Assembly (NCBI RefSeq): GCF_000003605.2
Contig: NW_003120921.1
Span: 616,789-650,098, forward strand
DNA: 33,310 nt
Reading direction: 5' to 3'
Source of the DNA: Saccoglossus kowalevskii
Taxonomy: Eukaryota; Hemichordata; Enteropneusta; Harrimaniidae
The position numbers were made by a program, and so were the translations under genes. The notes below the pieces were generated by a model. That model made no database searches and was not told the DNA's origin. It worked only from the letters and a program-made list of their open reading frames with translations. Numbering within the stretch: the stretch's first letter is position 1; every line of letters starts with the position of its first letter. This document shows, one piece after another, positions 12,401-24,400 of the stretch.

Positions 12401-15400
12401 AAAAAAAAACAAAATATCTACTATTCTTCCCATAACTGTTAACTATCAATTTTATTAGCCTGCCAGAGTCAATAAATGATTATCAAGTCACTGAACTTTG
12501 TTAGGATAACAACTACCAGTCAATTTGACAATATCTTATCGATGCCTTAAGATTGGAGTTATCTGACCGAGGAGCACACTACGTAGTCTCTTATTTCAAT
12601 AAACATAGCATTTCTATTTAAATACAGATACAAATTGTACCATATAACAGAAAAGTACCCAGCCTATGAATGTACAAGACTAGAACGAGAAACTGACACT
12701 GTCCCACAGTTTGGCTAGACTTGTTATCATTCCTGCAAATAAATTAGTGAGAATTTGGATTCTCTCCAATGAAACTGATTAGAAATTGTCTACTGCATGC
12801 AAATAAAAGTTTAACCACATGTATATAGCCACAGATTCTAGTAGATTATATATCAAAACGACAGATTTATAAATTTAAATTTCACTAAATATCAACAAAA
12901 TTGACACTGGTATTAAATCCATATGGAAAATATTGCAGTCATAATTTTTTACAGAAAAGGAATTAAATTGTCATAACAATTATCAGTGATTATGTACATT
13001 CTGGTGTCTATTTACTGCCCTCATCATCTGATAACTGGTCAGTTCTTGTACATGTAATCATGTGATGCCCTCTCAGCCAATCAACAAGCACCATTTTGTT
13101 TACAGATGGCTCATGATGTTATACATATACTGTATAATACATTTGTTTTACTAAAAAAATCTGGTAAAGACATTCTGACTCTCTCTCTCTATCATGTGTT
13201 CAACCATTTTACTGAACTTAACGTTCAACAAATAAAATTCATATATTATATCTTTTAACAATTTCAACACATGTAGACAATTAGAAACTATGTAAATAAC
13301 AACAAGATTATCGAAAATGTACTGATTAACAAAATGCATGCAGCATGTTTTCTTAGCAACAACAACAAAGTCATCAAATTTGAAACAAGATAGATTGATC
13401 AAGTTTAATCAAGACCCTCTTTAGCGCCATGTAAACAACATTAATGGTATCTTCCTAGCAACTGAATAGTTACCATAGTAACCACATCTCAATATTCTCG
13501 TTTTAAAAACAAACCTGTCTATATTATCAATCACTTAATCTCTTGGTACGCGCTGTATGTGATATCACCATTGCCATGGAAACCACCTCTATGAGATACA
13601 TTTGTTATCAGTCAAATGTAAGGACTGAAATAATAACAAATGAGAAGATACAAGGGACTATATGGATTTTTTACCAAAAAAAAAAAAAATGCTATTCTTA
13701 AATCTTTTGAAAAAAAACAAAAACAGAAAAATGAGTGTGGAAGGGAATGATGATGGCTGTTATACTTACCGGACAAACCCGGCTGATATTGATTCATTAA
13801 TGACTTCATTGTAGGCACTATGGAATTTCTCATTCCATGATTCACTCGGAATTACATAAACATGGAGATCACAAAGCTACAAGAAAAATAGAAAAATAAG
13901 TGTTATTTTTTTAAATTAATATACACTCAACAAGTAAATTGAATATTGAGTGCCAGATGGTGCAATCTATGTGTAGAGATTAAAACCAGCTTATGAGGGT
14001 GACTATTTGGGTATAAAATTACATGAAAATATGAACCTACAAACTAATTTAAAAGCGATTTCTAGTTCAAGTAATCCACTATCATCTGTTTAAATACATT
14101 GTTCAGTCTCATTCTAAATGATTGTAAGTCTAGAAATATGTTAAACAATTCTTCCCATGAAAAATATGAATCAATTTAGAATTTAATGATTCCCAAAGCA
14201 AACATCACAATTTCCGCAACATAATCTCAAATTATTAGTAGAAATCGAATGTAAAATCCAGATTTTGTTTTCTAACTAAATGAGTTTATAAAGTAAAACA
14301 ACTTTATTATTATGTACATGTATGAACTGACGCTGTTACTTTCATTCTGTGAAATTCTGTGCAGTTTGTAAAGTCAGTTATGTCAGAGTATTTTATTGGA
14401 GATATTTTATTAGACCCAATTGAAATGTCAATCATCGTTCAATGTTGGACATTGAAGTAAATCGTGCAGATACTTCTAAGTAAGCTCAAACAAATTCATG
14501 AACATAATCACTCGAACAGCGTGTGGTACCATGCTGAACCGGGATTTACGTTCCTTCATAAACTTGCAAATGCACAGTTAGTAAACATAATAATCGTTTT
14601 CCAATTTTGCTGTTGTTTCAATAGTGAAACATTTACTCCAGAGAACACAGGCCCCTATTATTATAAAGTTGTGACATTTACTGGGAAAGGCCAATAAGGT
14701 CATTTCGATGTTTGTAATGGGCGATTGTATTTTATGTGTGTTCGAAAAAAAAAATCGCACAGTAGTATCACCACACAGGAATTTCAGACTGGATAACAAC
14801 AATTACCAAAATGATATAGTGAAACTTGCAATAATCTTGACTAAAAGTTTATTTTGAAAAGATACAAGGTTAATAATTCTGCCTATCATTAATAACTACA
14901 AATATGCGTCCACAGATGTGATTACACATCAATGCATAAATTAGCATACGATTCGTAAGCGCAGTTCCATAAAATTAGTTTTTCTGACTTTTTGGCACTC
15001 AAAGTTGGTCATGTGATAAATAAAAAGGTTATCACTTGAAATCACTTGTTTGTAGAACTTGGGGGGGTGGGGGTTTATGTTTAGTGTCATAGACTGAATT
15101 ACCCACTTCATGGATAATACGAGCCATGATAAGGTCACCCAGCTGATATCAAGGGATATCAGGTGATAACCTCATACTATAGTAAGTACCGGTAACGTAC
15201 GCTAATATAGCATTAAGCAATACGTCGTTCCTGATGTTTTAATTTATATTTCTGTACACCTTTTCAAATGATGATTACTGTACATTTTGTATTTGCTCGA
15301 AATCACAGGTAGTCTCAATAGTTTGAGAAATTACTAATTACTATCGGCTTCAAATAAGTCGTAGCCATAGTTACAACACACACGTTCAAAAGCAAGGCTT

Positions 15401-18400
15401 GAAATTCACAATGATCATTGCCGAGATGCCTGAGTCAAATAGTTTTTTCCATGATTTCAATCAGTACAAAACAATTCTAGCAGCTTTTATAGGCCGTCAC
15501 ACTGTGCATTATTTACATGATTGTGTGCCAAACAGCACACGAATGTCTGATAACAAATATCACCCACCGATCAGAACTAGCTCACGATCTACTTCGACAG
15601 AGTTGCTAATAAGTTTTTTTTTAACAGGAACACATACACATATATTTAATTACAACACCAGTGAGCAACACCGTTGTTTTATAATCGGGTGTGAATGATC
15701 GACTCTTACCAACCATTCCCTGCGCACACATACACGTGCAATACGTATAGGAAGTTCTCAAAATAATACATCCTGTTCAACTATTTCAATTGCTATACCA
15801 CCACGGGGCAGAAGGGAAAGGAGTGGTAGCCATAATAAACCGCAAGTATCGATGTAACAATCCACCATCCGAGTGAGACAATTACAATTTTGAATCTTAC
15901 ATGTTCATGTACAGTAGGTGCGGTCCACTCATCATATTACATGAACAACATAAAGTTCAATATTTTTTTAATGAATTTGAAATGGGAAAACAATCACCTT
16001 TTAATATACATCACACAAGTTAATTAGCATTACCATGGTAACTCCATTTAGCAATTACTTCAACATAACATAACAGTATGACAGTGCTTTATATTGATTA
16101 TCGATATACGTGTAACTTAGCAACAAGCTTTCGATTAATAGCGGTGTCATTTCACATAGCATATTTGAATATTGTGTAAACAAACAAACAATGAATTTTA
16201 CATGCATTGTGTTTGTTACATGGGACCCACATCAAGCAAGAAGCATCACAGCCACCACTGCAGTTTCCACTTTGCTATTATAGTAAGGTTATATTTAAAT
16301 GAGCATTAATGTTTATAGTTTCCTGGAAAACAGACAGTTAAAAAGCGGTAGCCATCGATGCACGTCATATTTTATTTAGGTCTCGAGTGACGAGTACAAC
16401 GCGTGTAAATACATCGATAACACAAAATTCGAATGTGTTCTGGACAACGATTAACACCCTCACGACACTGAATGCTCATAAAAATATACATTGTTATAAA
16501 CAACGCTTCACTTAAACCGACCAATGCACTTACATGGACATTATATACTGTGTTGTTGCTTAGCAACATACAAGTCGAAGACATGAGTAATATTATACTA
16601 TTCCTGTCAGAGGGAAATCGATCAGTTAATACATTAAATCCTCCAGACACGTTATTCCAATGTTTACCAGTTATTATACTATGAGGATTAAACATGATAT
16701 GAATGTGGAATGGTTGCTTGTATGAACTGAATATATTACGTTTGTCGTAGCACCGAAAAACGACTTGGAAATATATTTGTGAGTTAGGCTCTGACTATCA
16801 GACAGTCTGTGAGGGAAGAGCAATGATACAAAAACTCTGCACTTTTTTTTTTCTCAGCTTAGTTTATATTTCCCCCCCCCCCCCCCCAGATTTAGGGTAC
16901 AGTCAAATGTTGTTGTTGTATGGGGAATTTTCCAATGCAGAATATTACTGTAAACATCGTTAAACATAGCATCTTTTAAATCAGGAAGTTGGTGTCTTAT
17001 GATGGAAAACAAATTGAACCAACCTTACATTTAGAACATGTCTGTTTTTTGAAGTACTAAGGGGTACATGTAATTGGAACCACACAATTTCTTTTATTTG
17101 TACTTGCATTTTACACCAATAACATATTCCAAGTAAAAAGCTTACTATAAAAACCAATGCAAACTCGTTTTTGAAAAATACGTTGATGACCCCAATTTTA
17201 TATTTTCTATATCCTAATAACATAAACTGAATGAAGAAAATTGACAGAAAATGGCATGTAATCTTTAATTTGGTCTAAACCTCCTTAAAAACAGTCAAAA
17301 TTAGACTAGACAGGTGAAAAATTCAAACAGACAAGGAGTGATGAATTTTCAGAATACGGTAACAAGTTCAATATCATATGAACATTCAGCAACTGCACAA
17401 CAAAGCAGTCAGAATATGAGATTGCAGAAAGGTCACTGCAGGTCATAAACATGGCAACCCAATCCAGACTATGTCAACAAACTGTCGTAGCATATTCTTA
17501 GTGAGTGAATTATCACCTGGAAATAATGGAAGTTACATTGTATCATGTAATATAGTGAGTAATCATTTCGGGTAAAAGAATTTTTTTCAACAATTTTTAA
17601 AATAAATGTAAATATCATACAGTTTGTATGACATACATTGTATGACCATTACATTAAATTAAACTGCAGCTCTGCAATCCCCGGGATTGCACCAGTGTGT
17701 AAATGAGAAATATAAATTACTTCGTAGTACAGCAGTGTCTGAAAAGGCATTTACAGTCTATAACAGTTTGGATTAAACACTTCAATCTGAATAAACCTAC
17801 GAATTGACAGTAATTTTGTAGTCATCAGTTTGTTCTTTTAGACAAAAATTTTGCTTAAATCTTGTCTAACTAGTAAACTAACTTTCTATAATTAGTCAGG
17901 TTTGTATACGATAGAAAAATACATTACTTCATACATTCTGATTATCAAAAAGAACGATTTCGCTGAGTATACAGACCAATTTCTGCCATCAAGTTTAATA
18001 AACCATTCACTGCGCGATCCTGCTTTATTTGTGAACTTGATTGTAAAAACAAGACAAACAAATGTCATATAGCGTCATGGTGGCATCAAAACATAGCGTG
18101 GCATTTGACAAATGTGAAAGTTTTTTTTTCACTGTACTTAATATACACATTTGATGATAGTTATTTTTGTTGAAGTAAGGGTATCTCAATGTCATATTTC
18201 CATTTGAAAGATTGGCATTTTGACATTGAACTACATGTATAAAACAATGAAATTCAAATTGAAAATCAAATCATTTGATTTTTGCAATAGACATTCAGTC
18301 AACACTTTTCACGCATTACACGAGATTTCATAGTGAACGGATAATTACCTATTTGCATAGGGAATTAGGGTCACCATCTTTCTTTTATATGCTTGGTGTC

Positions 18401-21400
18401 TTGGTTTTATTTCTAATATTATTAAAACAAAAATAAGGTCCACTTATCAACTGATTAAATAATAAAAAAGGGATATTAATGCTCCCCGAGTTGAGCCCAA
18501 GTAAATGAATCAGCATTTAACTAATAAAAGAACAAGGCATACAACCCTGAAATAAAGCAGTAATTGAGACACCTTTTAAATTGCGCTTCACTCAAGCACT
18601 TCCAATTTAAATCCAGTGTGCCATAAGTTCTTAGTTCAAGTATTCTCACAAAAGAGCACCAAATTGTGCATTGAAACACAAAGCAACCAGTCAGGTATTA
18701 TAAAATACTTTAGAAGCCAATACCAAGTATGACTACAACTATTTTATCGCTTCGCTTGTGGAACAAAGCTTTTAAATTATTTTCAGAACCACAGTAAACT
18801 GAATCTGAGACTGAAACATTCCATTACAGTTAAATAAGGTTAGTTAGTGAGTCAAAAATCACAACCTCCATTTTAATTACTGAAAGATAGACAAAAATAA
18901 TGAGGGGGGTGCAACATCAACAAGTTATGCTTTTAGCAATTAAATACCATAAGACAGTTACTATCCAGTTTTTTCGGGGATCAACTAAATGTACATTCTA
19001 CATTCTTTTTTTTTTCACTTTACTTGCATACAAAACTATAATATTTGCATTTTAGAAGCGCATCTCCAATAGGAACACTAAATCTAAATCATAAATTGCC
19101 TTTCATTGCAACATTAAAATCAAAGAAAGCTTAGAAAGAACTCCCATGTGCTGAGAGTATTGGAGACACATTAAATATAATTCGAAATTACTTAGCTGAA
19201 AACTAATTATGCAAATCAGAAAATTAATATGACCAGATTTGAGTGTAAAACTTATGAGGTCTGCGCAATATAACAGAAAATCTATGTCTCCAAGTTTAAT
19301 TGAAATGTGATTAGAACCAAAAAATTATGAATTATTATGCTTATTAGGGAATTAATATGAACAGATTTTTACCCCAAACTAATTAGGTTTGTACATTGTC
19401 CTAGAGCATCTTTGTACTAAGTTTCATTGAAATGGAATAATTAGTACTTTAGATATCAGTGTGAAAGCTTAAAATTGGTTAATTATGCAAATTAGGTAAT
19501 TAATATGTACAGATTTTAACCCACAATTATTCAGGTCTGTCTATTGTCCTACAGCATCCATGTACATTCATTGATATGTGATGTATAGTACCTGAGATAT
19601 CAGTGTGAAAGTTGGTTAATTATGCAAATTAGGTGATTAATATGCACAAATATTTACAGGAAACTAATTGGGTCTGCATAATTCTAGATTCATTGAAATG
19701 TGATGATTAGTACTTTAGATATCAGTAGAAAAGCTGAAAATTATGCAAATTAGTAATTNNNNNNNNNNNNNNNNNNNNNNNNNNNNNNNNNNNNNNNNNN
19801 NNNNNNNNNNNNNNNNNNNNNNNNNNNNNNNNNNNNNNNNNNNNNNNNNNNNNNNNNNNNNNNNNNNNNNNNNNNNNNNNNNNNNNNNNNNNNNNNNNNN
19901 NNNNNNNNNNNNNNNNNNNNNNNNNNNNNNNNNNNNNNNNNNNNNNNNNNNNNNNNNNNNNNNNNNNNNNNNNNNNNNNNNNNNNNNNNNNNNNNNNNNN
20001 NNNNNNNNNNNNNNNNNNNNNNNNNNNNNNNNNNNNNNNNNNNNNNNNNNNNNNNNNNNNNNNNNNNNNNNNNNNNNNNNNNNNNNNNNNNNNNNNNNNN
20101 NNNNNNNNNNNNNNNNNNNNNNNNNNNNNNNNNNNNNNNNNNNNNNNNNNNNNNNNNNNNNNNNNNNNNNNNNNNNNNNNNNNNNNNNNNNNNNNNNNNN
20201 NNNNNNNNNNNNNNNNNNNNNNNNNNNNNNNNNNNNNNNNNNNNNNNNNNNNNNNNNNNNNNNNNNNNNNNNNNNNNNNNNNNNNNNNNNNNNNNNNNNN
20301 NNNNNNNNNNNNNNNNNNNNNNNNNNNNNNNNNNNNNNNNNNNNNNNNNNNNNNNNNNNNNNNNNNNNNNNNNNNNNNNNNNNNNNNNNNNNNNNNNNNN
20401 NNNNNNNNNNNNNNNNNNNNNNNNNNNNNNNNNNNNNNNNNNNNNNNNNNNNNNNNNNNNNNNNNNNNNNNNNNNNNNNNNNNNNNNNNNNNNNNNNNNN
20501 NNNNNNNNNNNNNNNNNNNNNNNNNNNNNNNNNNNNNNNNNNNNNNNNNNNNNNNNNNNNNNNNNNNNNNNNNNNNNNNNNNNNNNNNNNNNNNNNNNNN
20601 NNNNNNNNNNNNNNNNNNNNNNNNNNNNNNNNNNNNNNNNNNNNNNNNNNNNNNNNNNNNNNNNNNNNNNNNNNNNNNNNNNNNNNNNNNNNNNNNNNNN
20701 NNNNNNNNNNNNNNNNNNNNNNNNNNNNNNNNNNNNNNNNNNNNNNNNNNNNNTAACTGCAAAGACTCCCATTATTGTGCTTCGCACATGGGAGTCAATA
20801 AAAAATTATCTTGGCCATAGACTGAACCTCTGATATGTACATGTATTTTAGTGCATGCTCTTCTAATAAGAGCAAATACGGTACATTTTTTGGGGTGGTG
20901 TAATACATTGTAGTTTATCAGTATGCGTTTTATAACAATTTCAATTTGTTGTCTCCAATTCTAATTTTGCGGAGTTTACAGTTTTAGAGAAATAGCTACA
21001 GGAAATGGAACAAAAGTCGAGACTCATTGTGAAAAAGGTTAAAAGTTATTCACCACACCCCTGTGAATAAAAAGCTTCGCAAATGATTGAAAAGTTTTCA
21101 ATACAACACAGGATAATCTTGCCATTCAGAGATGTGTATTTTCTAGATATCTCATTAGCATTCAATGAACATCCCATAATTTACATATAAAAGAATACTT
21201 TGTGCGTGTAGAGACGAACGAACACATAACATCAAAGAAAAGTCACGTTATGGAAAATAAAGAAAAAAATTATGGGTAGATGGGGATTATTGGAAACTAA
21301 TTTTTCCCTCAATATTAAAAAATTTGTTAGGTACCTAACAGTAAATGGTAAATTTAGATAGTTTTATTCCTAGTTTACATGTATAAACTATTATATATAA

Positions 21401-24400
21401 TTTTAACCACCAAGTTTATTTACTGTAAGATACTTTATTATAGCTGGAATTAATTTTCGCTGAAAAGACTTTTTGGGTGTTTTGTATGGAATTTATTTTC
21501 ACTGATTTCTGACGAGTTTAATGTAAAATATAGGAAAACAGATATATTTGCTGGATTTTATTTTCACTGAATCATTATTTCAGCGAAAATAGTGTAAAAA
21601 TTAATTCCAAGTGAAAGTATTTTACAGTACATGCTGTATTTGTTCTATTAGAAACACATCACCAAACAGAAGAGTATGTAAATCAACATTTGCATGTACA
21701 GAATCACAACTTTTGACCGTAGACATTCATTTAGCATTTATGTCGCATATGCTCTACTAATAGAGCAAATACAGTATTTTTTGTTAATTCTTTATCGACC
21801 ATTTGGGCATAATTTCCCAGAGCTTGATAAATATTCTCATGAAAAAAATAATGAAAGTTTATTTTGTGTCAAAGATTGACTTTGTCGCTCAAAGTATTAC
21901 GACAACGTGTCATACTGATTTTCAATTTTTACTCTTCAAAATGCCTTCAAACTATCAAAAAGCAATGATTGGAGGAAATAGTTTACAGTTAACATCCAAT
22001 TATTTGCTGCCCGTGAAAATATAGCTGCAACTATTTATTTTTATCACGACATGTATTCAGATGTAAGAAAAGTTTTCCTTAGCCTTTGTATGGATACTAT
22101 TAAACAACAGCACTGTAAATTATATCTGGTTTGTTGTCTGCTCAGGTGTTCACGGTTGACTGGACAAGAGTAATCAAACAGAGAATGCGACAGTACATTG
22201 TAAGCAAACAATTGATTTTCTTTCAAAAATTCTAAGATAAAATATTATACATGTCTGTGTGTACTATTGAATCCAAAGTTCATTTTGGCATTTAGAAGTT
22301 GAGAAACGGATATGGGAAATAAATGTAAATGATGGCCCAACAAAATCAGATTTATTAAAGTCGCGCAGTAATTTCCATTTGTTGCTCGGAACTAGTGAGA
22401 CATATCCTCTATTAATTATGTAAAAAGAACAGATCACTGTAGACAGATAAATACCAAAGTGCCAATAAAACATTCAGTAACGTAAAGTGACAATAACTAA
22501 CAACAGTATTCAGTACTTAGTTTTCTCTAATGAGGACTTTGAACATTATAATTCATTTTTTTGCAATTTTCTTGAATTCAGATGTAACCGACAGAATGAT
22601 TGATATGATTGCTTTTTTGTAATTCTAAGTCAGAATATTTCAAATTACATGACAGTGAGGAACTGAAAAAAAGCAAGATATTTTTGTTTTCCAAAATTTT
22701 AAGTGTAATTTTATTCTAAAATTGAGCATATATTTTGATTTTTTTTTTTTAAATTCCAACAAAGAAAAGAAAATAGCTGCAACACATTTTTAACTAACAT
22801 ACACAAATACTTTTTCTTGAATTAACAGCTTTCAAGAAATCAAATTCTCTGTCTGTTTTAATAATAGCATGGTAAGCTTTTTTCATCATCATCAATTCCC
22901 GCACATATGCAATGACATAATTTCTACTTTATTTATAACAACTATGCCTTGAGAGTGAATAGTGATGCAATTTTTGTTTTACACTGACACAAAAGGTTAG
23001 TTCTGTCGTCATGGCAACCCAACAGGAGATAATGACTGCCTTCTCATTCATCCAGTTCCCATTTAGAGGACGGCGCTACACGTATAGAGAATGACCGCAT
23101 TAATAGTCTGTTAGTAGAAAGTGATCAGATACGTTATTTTTTACAAGAGCTCCTCGTCCACACTACATGCAAATTTGAAATCGCTTAATTCAGTCAGAAT
23201 GGTAAATTAAAGCCATATCATCAGTTTCATTTTATTGGGAGCCCTTGGCAAACGTGAATGAAGTAATGTGTGGTCACATACTGAATGCAATGGTTAGGAT
23301 TGTTACAACATCCACATCAGAAGCATCTTGCCAATAAACCTATCATAGTTGCTCCATTATGAGCGCAAACACTTATTAAGTAAATTACATTATTTAAATG
23401 ATTCAATCTGTTTTTTGAATTTAATGTACTTCCTATTAAAGATATTCTTCTAATAGAGCAAAAATTACCAAGTGTTTCTATAGATTTCCTAAGAGTTTTT
23501 AATCACATTATGATCAATGATATAAAAAATACAATATCACAAGCTTTTACATTTTTTTTTTTTTAAATCTAGTCGAGAATTTACACACATGTGGGATATT
23601 TAATGATTTGATCTCATTCTCAAACGCTTTATTGAAAAATATTATCATATTACATGTACCTTTACTGTGTTAATAAAATAATATTAATTATGCCAAGTGT
23701 ACATGAATCTAATTATAAAATCTTAGTCCATTTCTGACTGTGTGGGAAACAGGATTTGCTTAGAAATTATGAATGCAAAACAATATCTTGCTAATAAGTT
23801 CACATACGAAATGCTGCTGACTGTGAGTAAACAGTTATTGATCCTGGTTATTTTTATATTGTGCTCACTTCAAATGTTTTTGCAGAACCAAGGTGTAACA
23901 AGAAATAACAAAAATGTATGATTTAGTGCAGAAAATACTCGTAATTTCTAACGATAGAACAGTTTTGCTGACATCAACACTATCCTCAAAATGGATGACT
24001 GTACTCACATGGAGTTGATACGAACTAGGGCATTTGTACATTATCTCAGTGTGGACATACCTACATGTACATGTTTTTGATTTGATTGATCGATAGCCAT
24101 TTCTGTCCACACAGGAAAACGGAAACCCACAAACTTCAATACCAATAGAACTAAGATGTCACCTATGCTATAAAGTAGATTAGTACGCTAAAAGCTTTCA
24201 GGAAATTTTAAAACGATGACGGAAATATTTTTTTACAATGTACAAGGGCAATACTTTTTACAAAAAATATGTCAAAGTAATTTGAAGAAAATAAAAAAAA
24301 AATAGAAAAAAAAAGGACAAGACAAAAATGACTGAATATATGCATTTTTGGATGTACAGTTATTATAATATTATGAATAATCATTCATATACATGTGAAA

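Larger units (their letters stand above)
11120..13769 (-). other. SPATA1 intron 2
   Basis: A 2.65-kb intron. It contains a partial MITE (12245-12400) and an X-box-like motif (13469-13482), plus a short CT run near 13183-13192. The remainder is AT-rich with no recognisable feature. Confidence 0.7.

Noticed and set aside
19722-20787. Long frames across the run of N
   Set aside because: Undetermined bases produce artificial open frames.
23011-23093. Short plus-strand ORF starting MATQQEIMTAFSF
   Set aside because: Only 27 codons, no donor at its end, no inverted repeats or CpG-rich context around it; the MAT start shared with the ORF at 25425 is not enough.
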